From NCBI GenBank assembly GCA_902766655.1, contig CACXEL010000018.1, positions 1 through 15,484 of the forward strand: DNA of 15,484 nucleotides, written 5' to 3'. The notes below the pieces were generated by a model. The model was not told where the DNA came from. It saw nothing but the letters and a program-made list of their open reading frames with translations, and ran no database searches. Each line of letters opens with the position of its first letter. Position 1 is the first letter of the stretch. Shown piece after piece: positions 7,873-14,930 of this stretch. The position numbers were made by a program, and so were the translations under genes. Source of the stretch: an uncultured Lachnospiraceae bacterium (GTDB lineage Bacteria > Bacillota > Clostridia > Lachnospirales > Lachnospiraceae).

Positions 7873-10269
7873 ATGAAGAAAATGAAGAAATGGCCGTTTG
7901 TCCTGGCGATTGCCCTGGTTGCATTTCTGGGCGTGCGGGCTGCTCTGACCCGGGTGGGGGAGCAGGCAGCCCAGGCCATCCAGGCCATGAACGTCGTGTC
8001 CGAGGTGGCGGAGCTGGGAGATATCGCCAGGACTGTCACCGGCACGGGCAGCCTGGCCAAGGTCAACTCCGAGGAGGTGGTCACCCGTGTGGGGCTGGTC
8101 ACGGAGGAAGTCTTCGTCAGGGAAGGGGACGTTGTGGAGAAGGGGACGCCGATCGCCTCCTACACCAAGCTGTCCGTCCAGACGGAGCTCCTCGCCGTGC
8201 GCAAGAATATAGCCGCCAAGAAGAAGGAGATCGACGACCTGGACAAGGAGGCCGACGAGTATGAGCTGGAGAAGAGCGTGGCGGAGGGAGAGCTCAATGC
8301 ACTCCGGAAGAGCCAGGCCGAGCTCGAAAAGCTCCTTGAGGACCCGGTCCTTAAGTCCGACGTGGCCGGTGTCGTCGAGACGGTCAACCTGAAGGCGGGC
8401 GAAAAGATCGTGAAGAACAGCTATTCCGGCGCTGCCGGACAGACATCCCCGGATGTTGACATTTCCTCCGCTTTTTCATCGGCCTTTGCCAATATGAGCG
8501 CCGAAGGGAGTGCCGGGACGGGGCCGGTGGTCTCCGCCGACGGCTATCACGTCTCTGCAGGCAGCGTCCGTACCCTTTCCTCTGAGAAGGCTCAGAATGC
8601 AGGCGGTTTTCGCCTCCTGTCCGCGGAGGAGCCTTTTGATCCCGCCCTGGATCCGCTCGAGGCGGTCGGTATTGATATCGGGGACGGATCCTCTCTGAGC
8701 GCCCTGTGCGCGCTCACGGTTCCGGTCACGGGAAATGCACCCCAGACCACGATTACGCTCGCGGAAGGTCAGACACTCATCGCGGAGCCCGTCGAGGTCG
8801 TCTGGGAGCCCGCCGTTTCCGGAAGCTTTGACGGGGGCGTGATCTATGGTGCGACTGTCACTCTGAGAGCCGCAGGAGACGGTTATTTCTATTCGACGGA
8901 GGAGCCGGAGAATATTGAGGTGTCCCTGCCCGGCGCTGTCCTGACGCAGTGGAGCGTGGGCGATACGATCGAGCCTGGAAAATACGGTTCCGTCACTGTC
9001 ACAGCAGTCTATCCCATGACGGCGGCGGAACCTACTCCCACGGAGGAGCCGGGTGAGCCTACGCCGACAGAGGAGCCGGGCGAGCCTACGCCGACGGAAG
9101 AACCGGGCGAGCCTACACCGACGGAAGGACCGAGTGAGCCGACACCGACGGAAGAACCGGGCGAGCCTACACCGACGGAAGAACCGGGCGAGCCTACGCC
9201 TACGGAGGGACCGGAGGTGCCGACCCCGACCGGGCAAGTCACCCCCACGCCCGCTGATCCCGGCACCGTGACCCCGACCCCGACGGGCACTGTTCCCTTC
9301 CCGCCCGGAGAAGGCGGCCTGACGCCGGAGCAGATGCAGGTCCTCATCGAGTACCTGAGGACCCTGACGCCCGAACAGCTGGAAGAGCTGCTCAGGCGGG
9401 CCGGAGCCGGAAATATAGACCTGGATGGCCTGGACCTCACGGACTCTGTCCTGAAGGATCTCATCGAAGCGCTGAGTTCGGATTCCCTGATCACACTTCT
9501 GCAGACCCTCACGGACTCTCTTTCGACCAGCATACCGGACCTGATCAAAGCCCTGTCCGGCCTGACGGGCGGCGGTTCCGGGCTCGACCTGTCGTCCCTT
9601 TTGGGCGGCGGCTCCGGTGCGGGCCTCTCCGGCCTCGGGGGCGGCCTTGACCTCTCTGCCCTGACCGGCGGCGGGATGGACCTGTCCGCCCTGACCGGCG
9701 CCGGCTCCTCGGTGGACCTCATGGGTTCCGGGAGCTATGATCCGGACTACACGGCGGCTGTCACCGTCCTGCCCGGCTCCCTGGCGGTCCTGAGCATCAA
9801 TGTAGACGAGCTGGACATCAACAGCCTGACCCTGGGCCAGGATGCGGTGATCACCCTGGACGCCCTCGAGGGACAGGAATTTGAAGGCGTGATCACCGAC
9901 ATCGCGGACGTGGCCACCCCTTCCGCGGGCAGCGCCAGATTTCCGGTGGAGCTGGTCCTCGTCAAGACGGACGACATGAAATACGGCATGAGCGCTTCAG
10001 CGGTCATCACGGTCAGCGAGTCCAAGGGCACGGTCCTCATTTCCATGGATGCCCTGCAGAGCGAGAACGGGCAGACCTGCGTCTATACGGAGCTGGACGA
10101 GAACGGCGAACCTTCCGGCCTCACGGCTGTGGAGACAGGTCTCTCCAGCGGGACCAAGGTGGAGATCGTGAGCGGCCTCAGCTCCGGCACGACCGTCTAC
10201 TATAAGTCCAATGCCAATAACGGATTCCCCTTCGCAATGGGCAGGGGCGAAAGCGAGGACGAGGAATGA
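7873..10269 (+). CDS. MacA/HlyD-like membrane fusion protein with a 440-residue insertion
   Basis: This is the predicted extracytoplasmic adaptor of the ABC exporter encoded by the next two genes. Starting at 7873 it has 798 residues, about twice the usual 350-450. An N-terminal membrane anchor (MKKMKKWPFVLAIALVAFLG) is followed by the first lipoyl half (about 45-100), a charged coiled-coil hairpin (about 105-155) and the second lipoyl half (SDVAGVVETVNLKAGEKI, about 162-185). The insertion then runs from about 186 to 626. It contains a Ser/Ala-rich stretch, an Ig-like beta domain (about 281-380), seven PTPTEEPGE-type repeats (387-449), a helical LTPEQ-rich part (about 483-560) and a Gly/Leu/Asp-rich part (566-622). 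The adaptor beta-barrel and membrane-proximal domains resume at about 627-798. The stop overlaps the ATPase start by four bases (ATGA), indicating tight coupling. The exported substrate is unknown. Confidence 0.88.
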   Translation: MKKMKKWPFVLAIALVAFLGVRAALTRVGEQAAQAIQAMNVVSEVAELGDIARTVTGTGSLAKVNSEEVVTRVGLVTEEVFVREGDVVEKGTPIASYTKLSVQTELLAVRKNIAAKKKEIDDLDKEADEYELEKSVAEGELNALRKSQAELEKLLEDPVLKSDVAGVVETVNLKAGEKIVKNSYSGAAGQTSPDVDISSAFSSAFANMSAEGSAGTGPVVSADGYHVSAGSVRTLSSEKAQNAGGFRLLSAEEPFDPALDPLEAVGIDIGDGSSLSALCALTVPVTGNAPQTTITLAEGQTLIAEPVEVVWEPAVSGSFDGGVIYGATVTLRAAGDGYFYSTEEPENIEVSLPGAVLTQWSVGDTIEPGKYGSVTVTAVYPMTAAEPTPTEEPGEPTPTEEPGEPTPTEEPGEPTPTEGPSEPTPTEEPGEPTPTEEPGEPTPTEGPEVPTPTGQVTPTPADPGTVTPTPTGTVPFPPGEGGLTPEQMQVLIEYLRTLTPEQLEELLRRAGAGNIDLDGLDLTDSVLKDLIEALSSDSLITLLQTLTDSLSTSIPDLIKALSGLTGGGSGLDLSSLLGGGSGAGLSGLGGGLDLSALTGGGMDLSALTGAGSSVDLMGSGSYDPDYTAAVTVLPGSLAVLSINVDELDINSLTLGQDAVITLDALEGQEFEGVITDIADVATPSAGSARFPVELVLVKTDDMKYGMSASAVITVSESKGTVLISMDALQSENGQTCVYTELDENGEPSGLTAVETGLSSGTKVEIVSGLSSGTTVYYKSNANNGFPFAMGRGESEDEE
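9031..9219 (+). repeat. 27-bp tandem repeat coding PTPTEEPGE units
   Basis: Seven contiguous in-frame 27-bp units (9031, 9058, 9085, 9112, 9139, 9166 and 9193) encode mainly PTPTEEPGE, with variants PTPTEGPSE and PTPTEGPEV. A degenerate PTPTGQ/TPTPADP tail continues to about 9290. The units are highly similar in DNA, so slippage could alter spacer length in frame. Confidence 0.9.
9568..9738 (+). other. Gly/Leu/Asp-rich low-complexity segment of the adaptor
   Basis: Residues 566-622 of the adaptor are built from degenerate units such as GGGSGLDLSSLL, GGLDLSALT and GGGMDLSALT. The segment directly precedes the resumed beta-barrel domain. It looks like a flexible or beta-roll-like spacer, but the structure is not evident from the sequence alone. 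Confidence 0.6.
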
Positions 10270-10934
10270 TCATTTTTCGTGACGTCTCGCGGATCTACCG
10301 CATGGGCGATACGGAGCTCCGTGCCCTGGACCACGCCAACATGCATATCCGCGAGGGAGAGTTCGTCAGCATCATCGGGCCCTCCGGCAGCGGCAAGTCC
10401 ACCCTCATGAACATCGTGGGGTGTCTGGACCTGGCCGACGAGGGGGAGTACTACCTGGACGGACAGGAGATCAGGCGTTATTCCGAGGATGCCCTGGCCA
10501 GGATCCGGAACAGGAAGATCGGGTTCATTTTCCAGAACTTTAATCTGATCGGGAGAATGGACGCCTATGACAACGTGGAGCTGCCTCTCATCTACCAGCG
10601 GGTGCCCTTCGGCGAGCGCCGGAGGCGGGTGGAGGAGGCCCTGGAGCGGGTCAGCCTGACTGAACGGGCCCATCACAGGCCCAACGAGCTCTCCGGCGGC
10701 CAGCAGCAGCGCGTGGCCATCGCGCGGGCCATCGCGGCGAGGCCCTCCATTTTCCTGGCGGACGAGCCGACAGGCAACCTGGACACGAAGACCGGCGAGG
10801 AGATCATGGCCCTCTTCCATGAGCTTCACGGCCAGGGCAGCACCATCGTGCTCATCACCCACGACCCGTCCGTGGCGGCCCAGGCGGACCGCCGGATCAA
10901 CATCCTGGACGGACATGTGACGGAGGTGGACTGA
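10266..10934 (+). CDS. MacB/LolD-type ABC transporter ATPase
   Basis: This ATPase powers the exporter formed with the flanking adaptor and permease. The 222-residue length is typical of stand-alone ATPases of the MacB/LolD/FtsE class. All motifs are intact: Walker [10 protein letters not shown] (about 38-46), Q-loop FQNFNL, signature LSGGQQQR (from 142), Walker [10 protein letters not shown] (about 162-170) and the switch His in LITHD. The N-terminus ([20 protein letters not shown]) is also characteristic of the class. Its ATG overlaps the adaptor stop, and the permease starts one base after its own stop, so the three genes are translationally coupled. Confidence 0.96.
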   Translation: MIIFRDVSRIYRMGDTELRALDHANMHIREGEFVSIIGPSGSGKSTLMNIVGCLDLADEGEYYLDGQEIRRYSEDALARIRNRKIGFIFQNFNLIGRMDAYDNVELPLIYQRVPFGERRRRVEEALERVSLTERAHHRPNELSGGQQQRVAIARAIAARPSIFLADEPTGNLDTKTGEEIMALFHELHGQGSTIVLITHDPSVAAQADRRINILDGHVTEVD

Positions 10935-10935
10935 C

Positions 10936-12126
10936 ATGCTGATCCAATCGATCAAGATGGCCTGGGAGTCCATCACCTCCAACAAAATGCGGTCCTTCCT
11001 GACCATGCTGGGCATCATCATCGGCGTTTTCGCCCTGGTGGTCCTGGTTTCCATCGTCTCCGGCGCCACCGGGTCCATCACGGACGCGGTCGCGGGCCTC
11101 GGGAGCGATTCACTGAATGTGACTGTCATCGATGATAAGGGTGCCGCCCTGACCCTCAGCGAGCTGAGGAGCTGGGCGGGGCAGGGCAGCATCGACCGCC
11201 TCTCGCCCACGAGCACGGTGAACGCCACCGTCAGGTGCCGCCACAATTCAGAAAATGCAAACATCTACGGCGTCGTGCCCGAGTACATGGACATCGAAGG
11301 GCTCGAGCTTGCCGCCGGCCGCTTCCTCAAGGAGCCGGACATCACCAACAGCACCAACGTGATCGTGGTCTCCGAGGCCATGCTGACGGACATCCTGAGC
11401 ACCTCGGCCGCCTCGGCCCTGGGCTCGACGGTCCGGGTGAACGGCGTTCCCTACGAGGTCATCGGCGTTCTGGCGGAGGAGGAGGACAGCACGGCCTCCC
11501 TCTTCAGAATGACCAACTATACGGGCTACATTCCCTACAGCTCGGCCATCCGCCTGTCCGGCCTGGGCACCCACAGCATCACGACCTTCTCGCTCTCCGC
11601 GGTGGGCGGTGACCTGGACACGGCGGAGAAGGAGATCGGCGAGATCCTGACGGAGCGGTTCGAGGGGGACAGCGAGGCCTTCTACGTGATGAATTTCAAC
11701 AGCGTCATGGGCGTCATGTCGGATATCAACGGTACCCTGTCCCTGCTTATGGGCGGCGTGGCCGGCATCTCTCTACTGGTGGGCGGCATCGGTATCATGA
11801 ACATTATGCTGGTCTCCGTCACCGAGCGGACGAAGGAAATCGGCATCCGCAAGGCCATCGGGGCGGACCGAAAGACAATTCTGCTCCAGTTCCTCATAGA
11901 AGGGCTCATGGTATCCATCCTGGGCTGCATCATTGGGCTGATCCTGTCCTGGATCGCCCTGCGGTTCGTGACCAGCCTGGCAAACAATATCACATTCCGG
12001 CTGGACCCCAAGGTGGGGCTGCTGGCGGCGGGCTTCTCGCTGGGGATTGGGCTCATTTTCGGGCTTTATCCGGCCAACAAGGCGGCCAGCAAGAAGCCGA
12101 TCGACGCGCTGCGGTATAATGGGTAG
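10936..12126 (+). CDS. MacB/FtsX-family ABC transporter permease
   Basis: This is the membrane subunit of the exporter, with the four-helix MacB topology. TM1 is at about residues 20-43 (LTMLGIIIGVFALVVLVSIV), followed by a large extracytoplasmic MacB_PCD-like domain (about 45-270). TM2 (about 272-297), TM3 (about 322-345) and TM4 (about 360-380) make up the C-terminal FtsX domain. The hallmark segment TERTKEIGIRKAIGA lies between TM2 and TM3. The protein is 396 residues, normal for permeases not fused to their ATPase. Gram-positive members of this family export peptides or small toxic compounds through mechanotransmission; the substrate here is not known. A pair of long hairpins follows the stop codon. 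Confidence 0.95.
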   Translation: MLIQSIKMAWESITSNKMRSFLTMLGIIIGVFALVVLVSIVSGATGSITDAVAGLGSDSLNVTVIDDKGAALTLSELRSWAGQGSIDRLSPTSTVNATVRCRHNSENANIYGVVPEYMDIEGLELAAGRFLKEPDITNSTNVIVVSEAMLTDILSTSAASALGSTVRVNGVPYEVIGVLAEEEDSTASLFRMTNYTGYIPYSSAIRLSGLGTHSITTFSLSAVGGDLDTAEKEIGEILTERFEGDSEAFYVMNFNSVMGVMSDINGTLSLLMGGVAGISLLVGGIGIMNIMLVSVTERTKEIGIRKAIGADRKTILLQFLIEGLMVSILGCIIGLILSWIALRFVTSLANNITFRLDPKVGLLAAGFSLGIGLIFGLYPANKAASKKPIDALRYNG

Positions 12127-12134
12127 GGATTTTA

Positions 12135-12210
12135 AGAATCAGGGACGCTCCTGTTTTCTCATTTTTCGAAATGCTTCGATAAATGAGAAAACAGGAGCGT
12201 CCCTGATTCT
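12135..12210 (+). repeat. Long perfect hairpin 1 (REP/MITE-like)
   Basis: The arms 12135-12164 and 12181-12210 are a perfect 30-bp inverted repeat. The pairing continues inward, after one T-T mismatch, with TCGAA/TTCGA and a four-base ATGC loop. The arm contains AGGGACGCTCCTGTTTT. No T run follows the stem on either strand, so it is not a classical intrinsic terminator, though it could block or slow polymerase in both directions between the convergent genes. Confidence 0.9.
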
Positions 12211-12227
12211 CAAAAGCAGCGTCGGGT

Positions 12228-12295
12228 GAGACAAAGGGACGGCTCTTTTTAACCATAATCTACGATTTTGGTAAAAAGAGCCGTCCCTTTGTCTC
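12228..12295 (+). repeat. Long perfect hairpin 2 (REP/MITE-like)
   Basis: The arms 12228-12250 and 12273-12295 are a perfect 23-bp inverted repeat. Inward pairing is almost complete (one more pair, a bulged A, CCA/TGG, a T-T mismatch, then AATC/GATT around TAC). The arm contains AAAGGGACGGCTCTTTTT, resembling hairpin 1 in GGGACG, CTC and the T run. The right arm end CCCTTTGTCT is repeated at 12296-12305, up to the stop codon of the minus-strand GH3 gene. Confidence 0.9.
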
Positions 12296-12304
12296 CCCTT
12301 TGTC

Positions 12305-14728
12305 TTATTCGACGCGGAGGATACTGCCGAGGATCCTCCTGGCGCAGATCTCCATCTCTTCTCTCGAGAGCAGGCCTTTGGCCTTGGCCTCAAGGAGCCT
12401 CTCCGGGAAGCCGGTGCCCATCTTGACGTCGTTGCCGGCCTTGACCTCCTTGTAGTGCTCGCCGGCCGTCCACCAGTCGGTGGTGACGAAGCCCTTGTAG
12501 CCCCACTCATCGCGGAGGATGCCGGTCAGCAGGTCGCGGTTTTCCGAGGCCCGGTGGCCGTTGATGACATTGTAGCTGGACATGATGCTCCAGGGGTCGG
12601 CCTCCTTCACGATGATCTCGAACTGCTTTAAGTAGATCTCGCGGATGGCCCGCTCGGAGGCTCTGGAATCGGACTCCTTGCGGTTGGATTCCTTGTCGTT
12701 CAGGGCGAAGTGCTTGGGCGTCGCGCCGATGCCGGCGGCCTGGATGCCGCGGACCTTGGCTGCTGCCTGGCGGCCGGCCAGGAGCGGATCCTCCGAGAAG
12801 TACTCGAAGTTGCGCCCGCACATGGGGCTTCTGTGGATGCAGACCGCCGGGGTCAGCCAGAAGGCGATGTTGTTCTCCTTGACCTCCATGGCGCCCGCGT
12901 AGCCGACCTTTTCGACGACTTCCGGATCCCAGGTGCAGCAGAGTAGGGTCTCGATGGGGAAGGCTGTGGTGCAGACACCGACGCCGGGCAGGATGCGGAG
13001 GCCGGCCGGGCCGTCCGCCGTGGTGGCGTTGGGGATGCCGTGGCTGGGCAGGTTGCCGTAGCCGAAGGTGTTGGAGACGCCCATGTCAGGCTGGCCGCCG
13101 AGAAGGTTGGCGAGCTCCTCGTCCGTGAGCTGGGCGATGAGGTCGTCCAGGGTGGCCTTGCCCTCCTCCACGTCGATCAGGTGGATGACCGGATCATTCT
13201 CGGGGCGGCCGCGCCAGTCGCGCATCTTTCTGGGAACGGCCACGACCGCGGGCTGCATGCCGTCCACCTCGGAGAGCGGGAGCGGCGTGAGGCCGTTGGC
13301 ATTTTTGTCGTTGGGCTCGGTCTGCGGCAGGGCCTCGAAGCTACCGTCGGAGAGCATGCGCTCCTTGAGCTGGCTGGGCACCATCTTTGCGGTCAGCTGC
13401 TCTGTGACGACGTCCTCCTCCAGGGTGTAGAGGAAGTCCACGGGGGCGGCCGAGCGCACGCAGGTGCCGACGAAGAAGGCGTAGCTGCCCTTCTCCAGGA
13501 CATAGGCGGACCTGGCCACCTTGCCCAGGTCGTCGTAGGAGGCCATCTGGCTCACCGGGAAGGAAATGAAGACCTGCTGGCTCTCGCCGGGCTGGAGCTC
13601 CCGGGTCTTCTGATAACCGGCCAGGACCTTGGCGGGCTTGCCGAGCCTGCCCTGGGGCGCGCCGTAGTAGACCTGAACGACCTCGCGGCCGGCCCGGGTG
13701 CCGGTGTTGGTGACGAGGGCGGTCACCTGAATGTTGTCATTTTCCAGGCAGGCGGCGGCGCCGGTGACGGAGAAGGTGGTGTAGGAGAGGCCGAAGCCGA
13801 AGGGGTAAATGACCTTGTCGGCCGCGCCGGGAATCGTCTCAAAGTAGCGGTAGCCGACGTAGATGTCGTCGGTGTAGTCCACATGCTCCAGAGACTCGTG
13901 GAAATTGTAGGTGGAGGGGTAGTCCTTGAGATCGGCCGCGAAGGTGTCGGAGAGCTTGCCGGAGGGGTTGCCCTTTCCGACGAGAAGCTCTGCTTCCGCC
14001 AGGCCGCCTTCCATGCCGCCCTGCCATGCCAGCATGGCTGCCTGGATCCTGTCGTTCCCGGCGAACCACTTGGTGTCGACCATGCCGCCTACGTTGAGGA
14101 GGACGATGACCTTGGAGAAGACTGTGGTGACCGCGTCGACCATGGCTTTCTCGGCGCGGCTCAGATAGAAGTCGCCGTCCTCAAAGATCTCGGCCGCCGT
14201 GTCCACCAGGTGGGCGGAGTAGCCGTCCAGGCCTTCGATCCGCTTGCCGGGCTCAGACCGGTCCCAGCCTTCGCCGGAGTAGCGGCTCAGGGAGATGACG
14301 GCCGTGTCGGTGTAGGCGGCGGCCTTCTTCACGAGGTCCGCCGGGAGCGCGGGCTCGGCGATCATGCCGGGCATGCCGCCTTTGGCGTATTCCGCGGAGA
14401 CATAATCGCGGTAGAAGCCGATGGTATCGTCAAAGATGTGGATATCCGGCTGGACGGAGAGGCCGTCGTAGAGGTTGTGGACGTAGGAGACAGTGACGTC
14501 GCCGCTGCCACCGCCGCCCTTGACATAGTCAAAGGTGGCCTTGCCGAAGAGGGCGATGCGGGCGCCTTTGGCCAGGGGGAGGAGATTGCCTTCATTTTTC
14601 AGGAGGACCATGCCTTCCTTGGCGGCGTTCTTGGAGAGCATGCGGTGAGAAGCGCTTTCGGTGATGCGGGTGCCGTTCTCGCCCAGGGGGAGGACAGGCT
14701 GGTACTTTAATCTTGCCCAACGTTCCAT
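12305..14728 (-). CDS. GH3 beta-glycosidase with inverted domain order (second copy)
   Basis: This is a cytoplasmic glycosidase of 807 residues without signal peptide, with the same reversed GH3 order as the gene at 5298. The first domain (about 25-300) has KNAAKEGMVLLKNEGNLLPL, GGGGSGDV and SRYSGEGWDR with candidate acid/base Glu153. FGFGLSYTTF and an fn3-like domain follow (about 305-415). The TIM-barrel-type domain (about 520-807) has ADGPAGLR (Asp572), NFEYFSEDP, ATPKHFALNDKESNR and FVTTDW with nucleophile Asp751. The N-terminal 25 residues are absent from the other copy, and the motifs differ enough to suggest different sugar preferences rather than a recent duplication. AAAGGAAA (complement of 14735-14742) precedes the ATG. 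It is transcribed towards the exporter operon and away from the YesL gene. Confidence 0.93.
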   Translation of the reverse strand: MERWARLKYQPVLPLGENGTRITESASHRMLSKNAAKEGMVLLKNEGNLLPLAKGARIALFGKATFDYVKGGGGSGDVTVSYVHNLYDGLSVQPDIHIFDDTIGFYRDYVSAEYAKGGMPGMIAEPALPADLVKKAAAYTDTAVISLSRYSGEGWDRSEPGKRIEGLDGYSAHLVDTAAEIFEDGDFYLSRAEKAMVDAVTTVFSKVIVLLNVGGMVDTKWFAGNDRIQAAMLAWQGGMEGGLAEAELLVGKGNPSGKLSDTFAADLKDYPSTYNFHESLEHVDYTDDIYVGYRYFETIPGAADKVIYPFGFGLSYTTFSVTGAAACLENDNIQVTALVTNTGTRAGREVVQVYYGAPQGRLGKPAKVLAGYQKTRELQPGESQQVFISFPVSQMASYDDLGKVARSAYVLEKGSYAFFVGTCVRSAAPVDFLYTLEEDVVTEQLTAKMVPSQLKERMLSDGSFEALPQTEPNDKNANGLTPLPLSEVDGMQPAVVAVPRKMRDWRGRPENDPVIHLIDVEEGKATLDDLIAQLTDEELANLLGGQPDMGVSNTFGYGNLPSHGIPNATTADGPAGLRILPGVGVCTTAFPIETLLCCTWDPEVVEKVGYAGAMEVKENNIAFWLTPAVCIHRSPMCGRNFEYFSEDPLLAGRQAAAKVRGIQAAGIGATPKHFALNDKESNRKESDSRASERAIREIYLKQFEIIVKEADPWSIMSSYNVINGHRASENRDLLTGILRDEWGYKGFVTTDWWTAGEHYKEVKAGNDVKMGTGFPERLLEAKAKGLLSREEMEICARRILGSILRVE

Positions 14729-14781
14729 ATGCGATTTCCTTTCTTAAGAATTTGGGGGTGCAGAACAAATAGTCTGATAAT

Positions 14782-14790
14782 ACTATAGCA
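14782..14790 (-). promoter_or_regulatory. Extended -10 promoter of the second GH3 gene
   Basis: On the minus strand TGCTATAGT (14790 down to 14782) is an extended -10 with 5 of 6 matches in the hexamer. No clear -35 lies upstream. Predicted transcription would begin near 14775, about 47 bases before the ATG. Confidence 0.45.
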
Positions 14791-14798
14791 TAGGGGAT

Positions 14799-14863
14799 GG
14801 AAAAGAGGGGCAGTCCTTTTTCCAAAATCATATTATTTTGGGAAAAAGAATCCCCCTCTTTCC
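14799..14863 (+). repeat. Long imperfect hairpin 3, related to hairpins 1 and 2
   Basis: The arms 14799-14828 and 14835-14863 form an imperfect stem with a six-base loop. It includes AAAAT/ATTTT, TTTTT/AAAAA, GGGG/CCCC and AGA/TCT blocks with a few bulges. The arm GAGGGGCAGTCCTTTTT resembles the hairpin 2 arm. Competing pairings are visible: GCAGTCC (14810-14816) with GGACTGC (14871-14877), and CCCCCTC (14852-14858) with GAGGGGG (14865-14871). It lies between the divergent GH3 and YesL promoters. Confidence 0.75.
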
Positions 14864-14879
14864 CGAGGGGGGACTGCAA

Positions 14880-14888
14880 TGGTAAAAT
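14880..14888 (+). promoter_or_regulatory. Possible extended -10 promoter of the YesL gene
   Basis: TGGTAAAAT at 14880-14888 is an extended -10 with 5 of 6 matches in the hexamer, but no good -35 is visible. It begins directly after the last segment of hairpin 3. AAAGGAG (14919-14925) precedes the ATG at 14931. Confidence 0.4.
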
Positions 14889-14930
14889 ATCACTTAGGAC
14901 CCGGTATGTGCGGGCCTGAAAGGAGTTCAT

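Noticed and set aside
9031..9219. CRISPR-like array
   Set aside because: The units are contiguous without unique spacers and encode an in-frame protein repeat.
8476..9237. Arg-rich minus-strand frame with RRCRLARFF-type repeats
   Set aside because: The repeats are only the antisense reading of the 27-bp PTPTEEPGE repeat; there is no ribosome binding site or independent evidence.
12127..12304. Small genes in the convergent spacer (60-67 codon frames on both strands)
   Set aside because: They are translations of the inverted-repeat arms and lack start signals; the hairpins explain the sequence fully.
13040..14710. 556-codon plus-strand frame opposite the second GH3 gene
   Set aside because: It is composed of Gly/Val/Asp/His/Leu-rich shadow sequence with no Shine-Dalgarno and no recognisable fold; the GH3 frame on the other strand is unambiguous.
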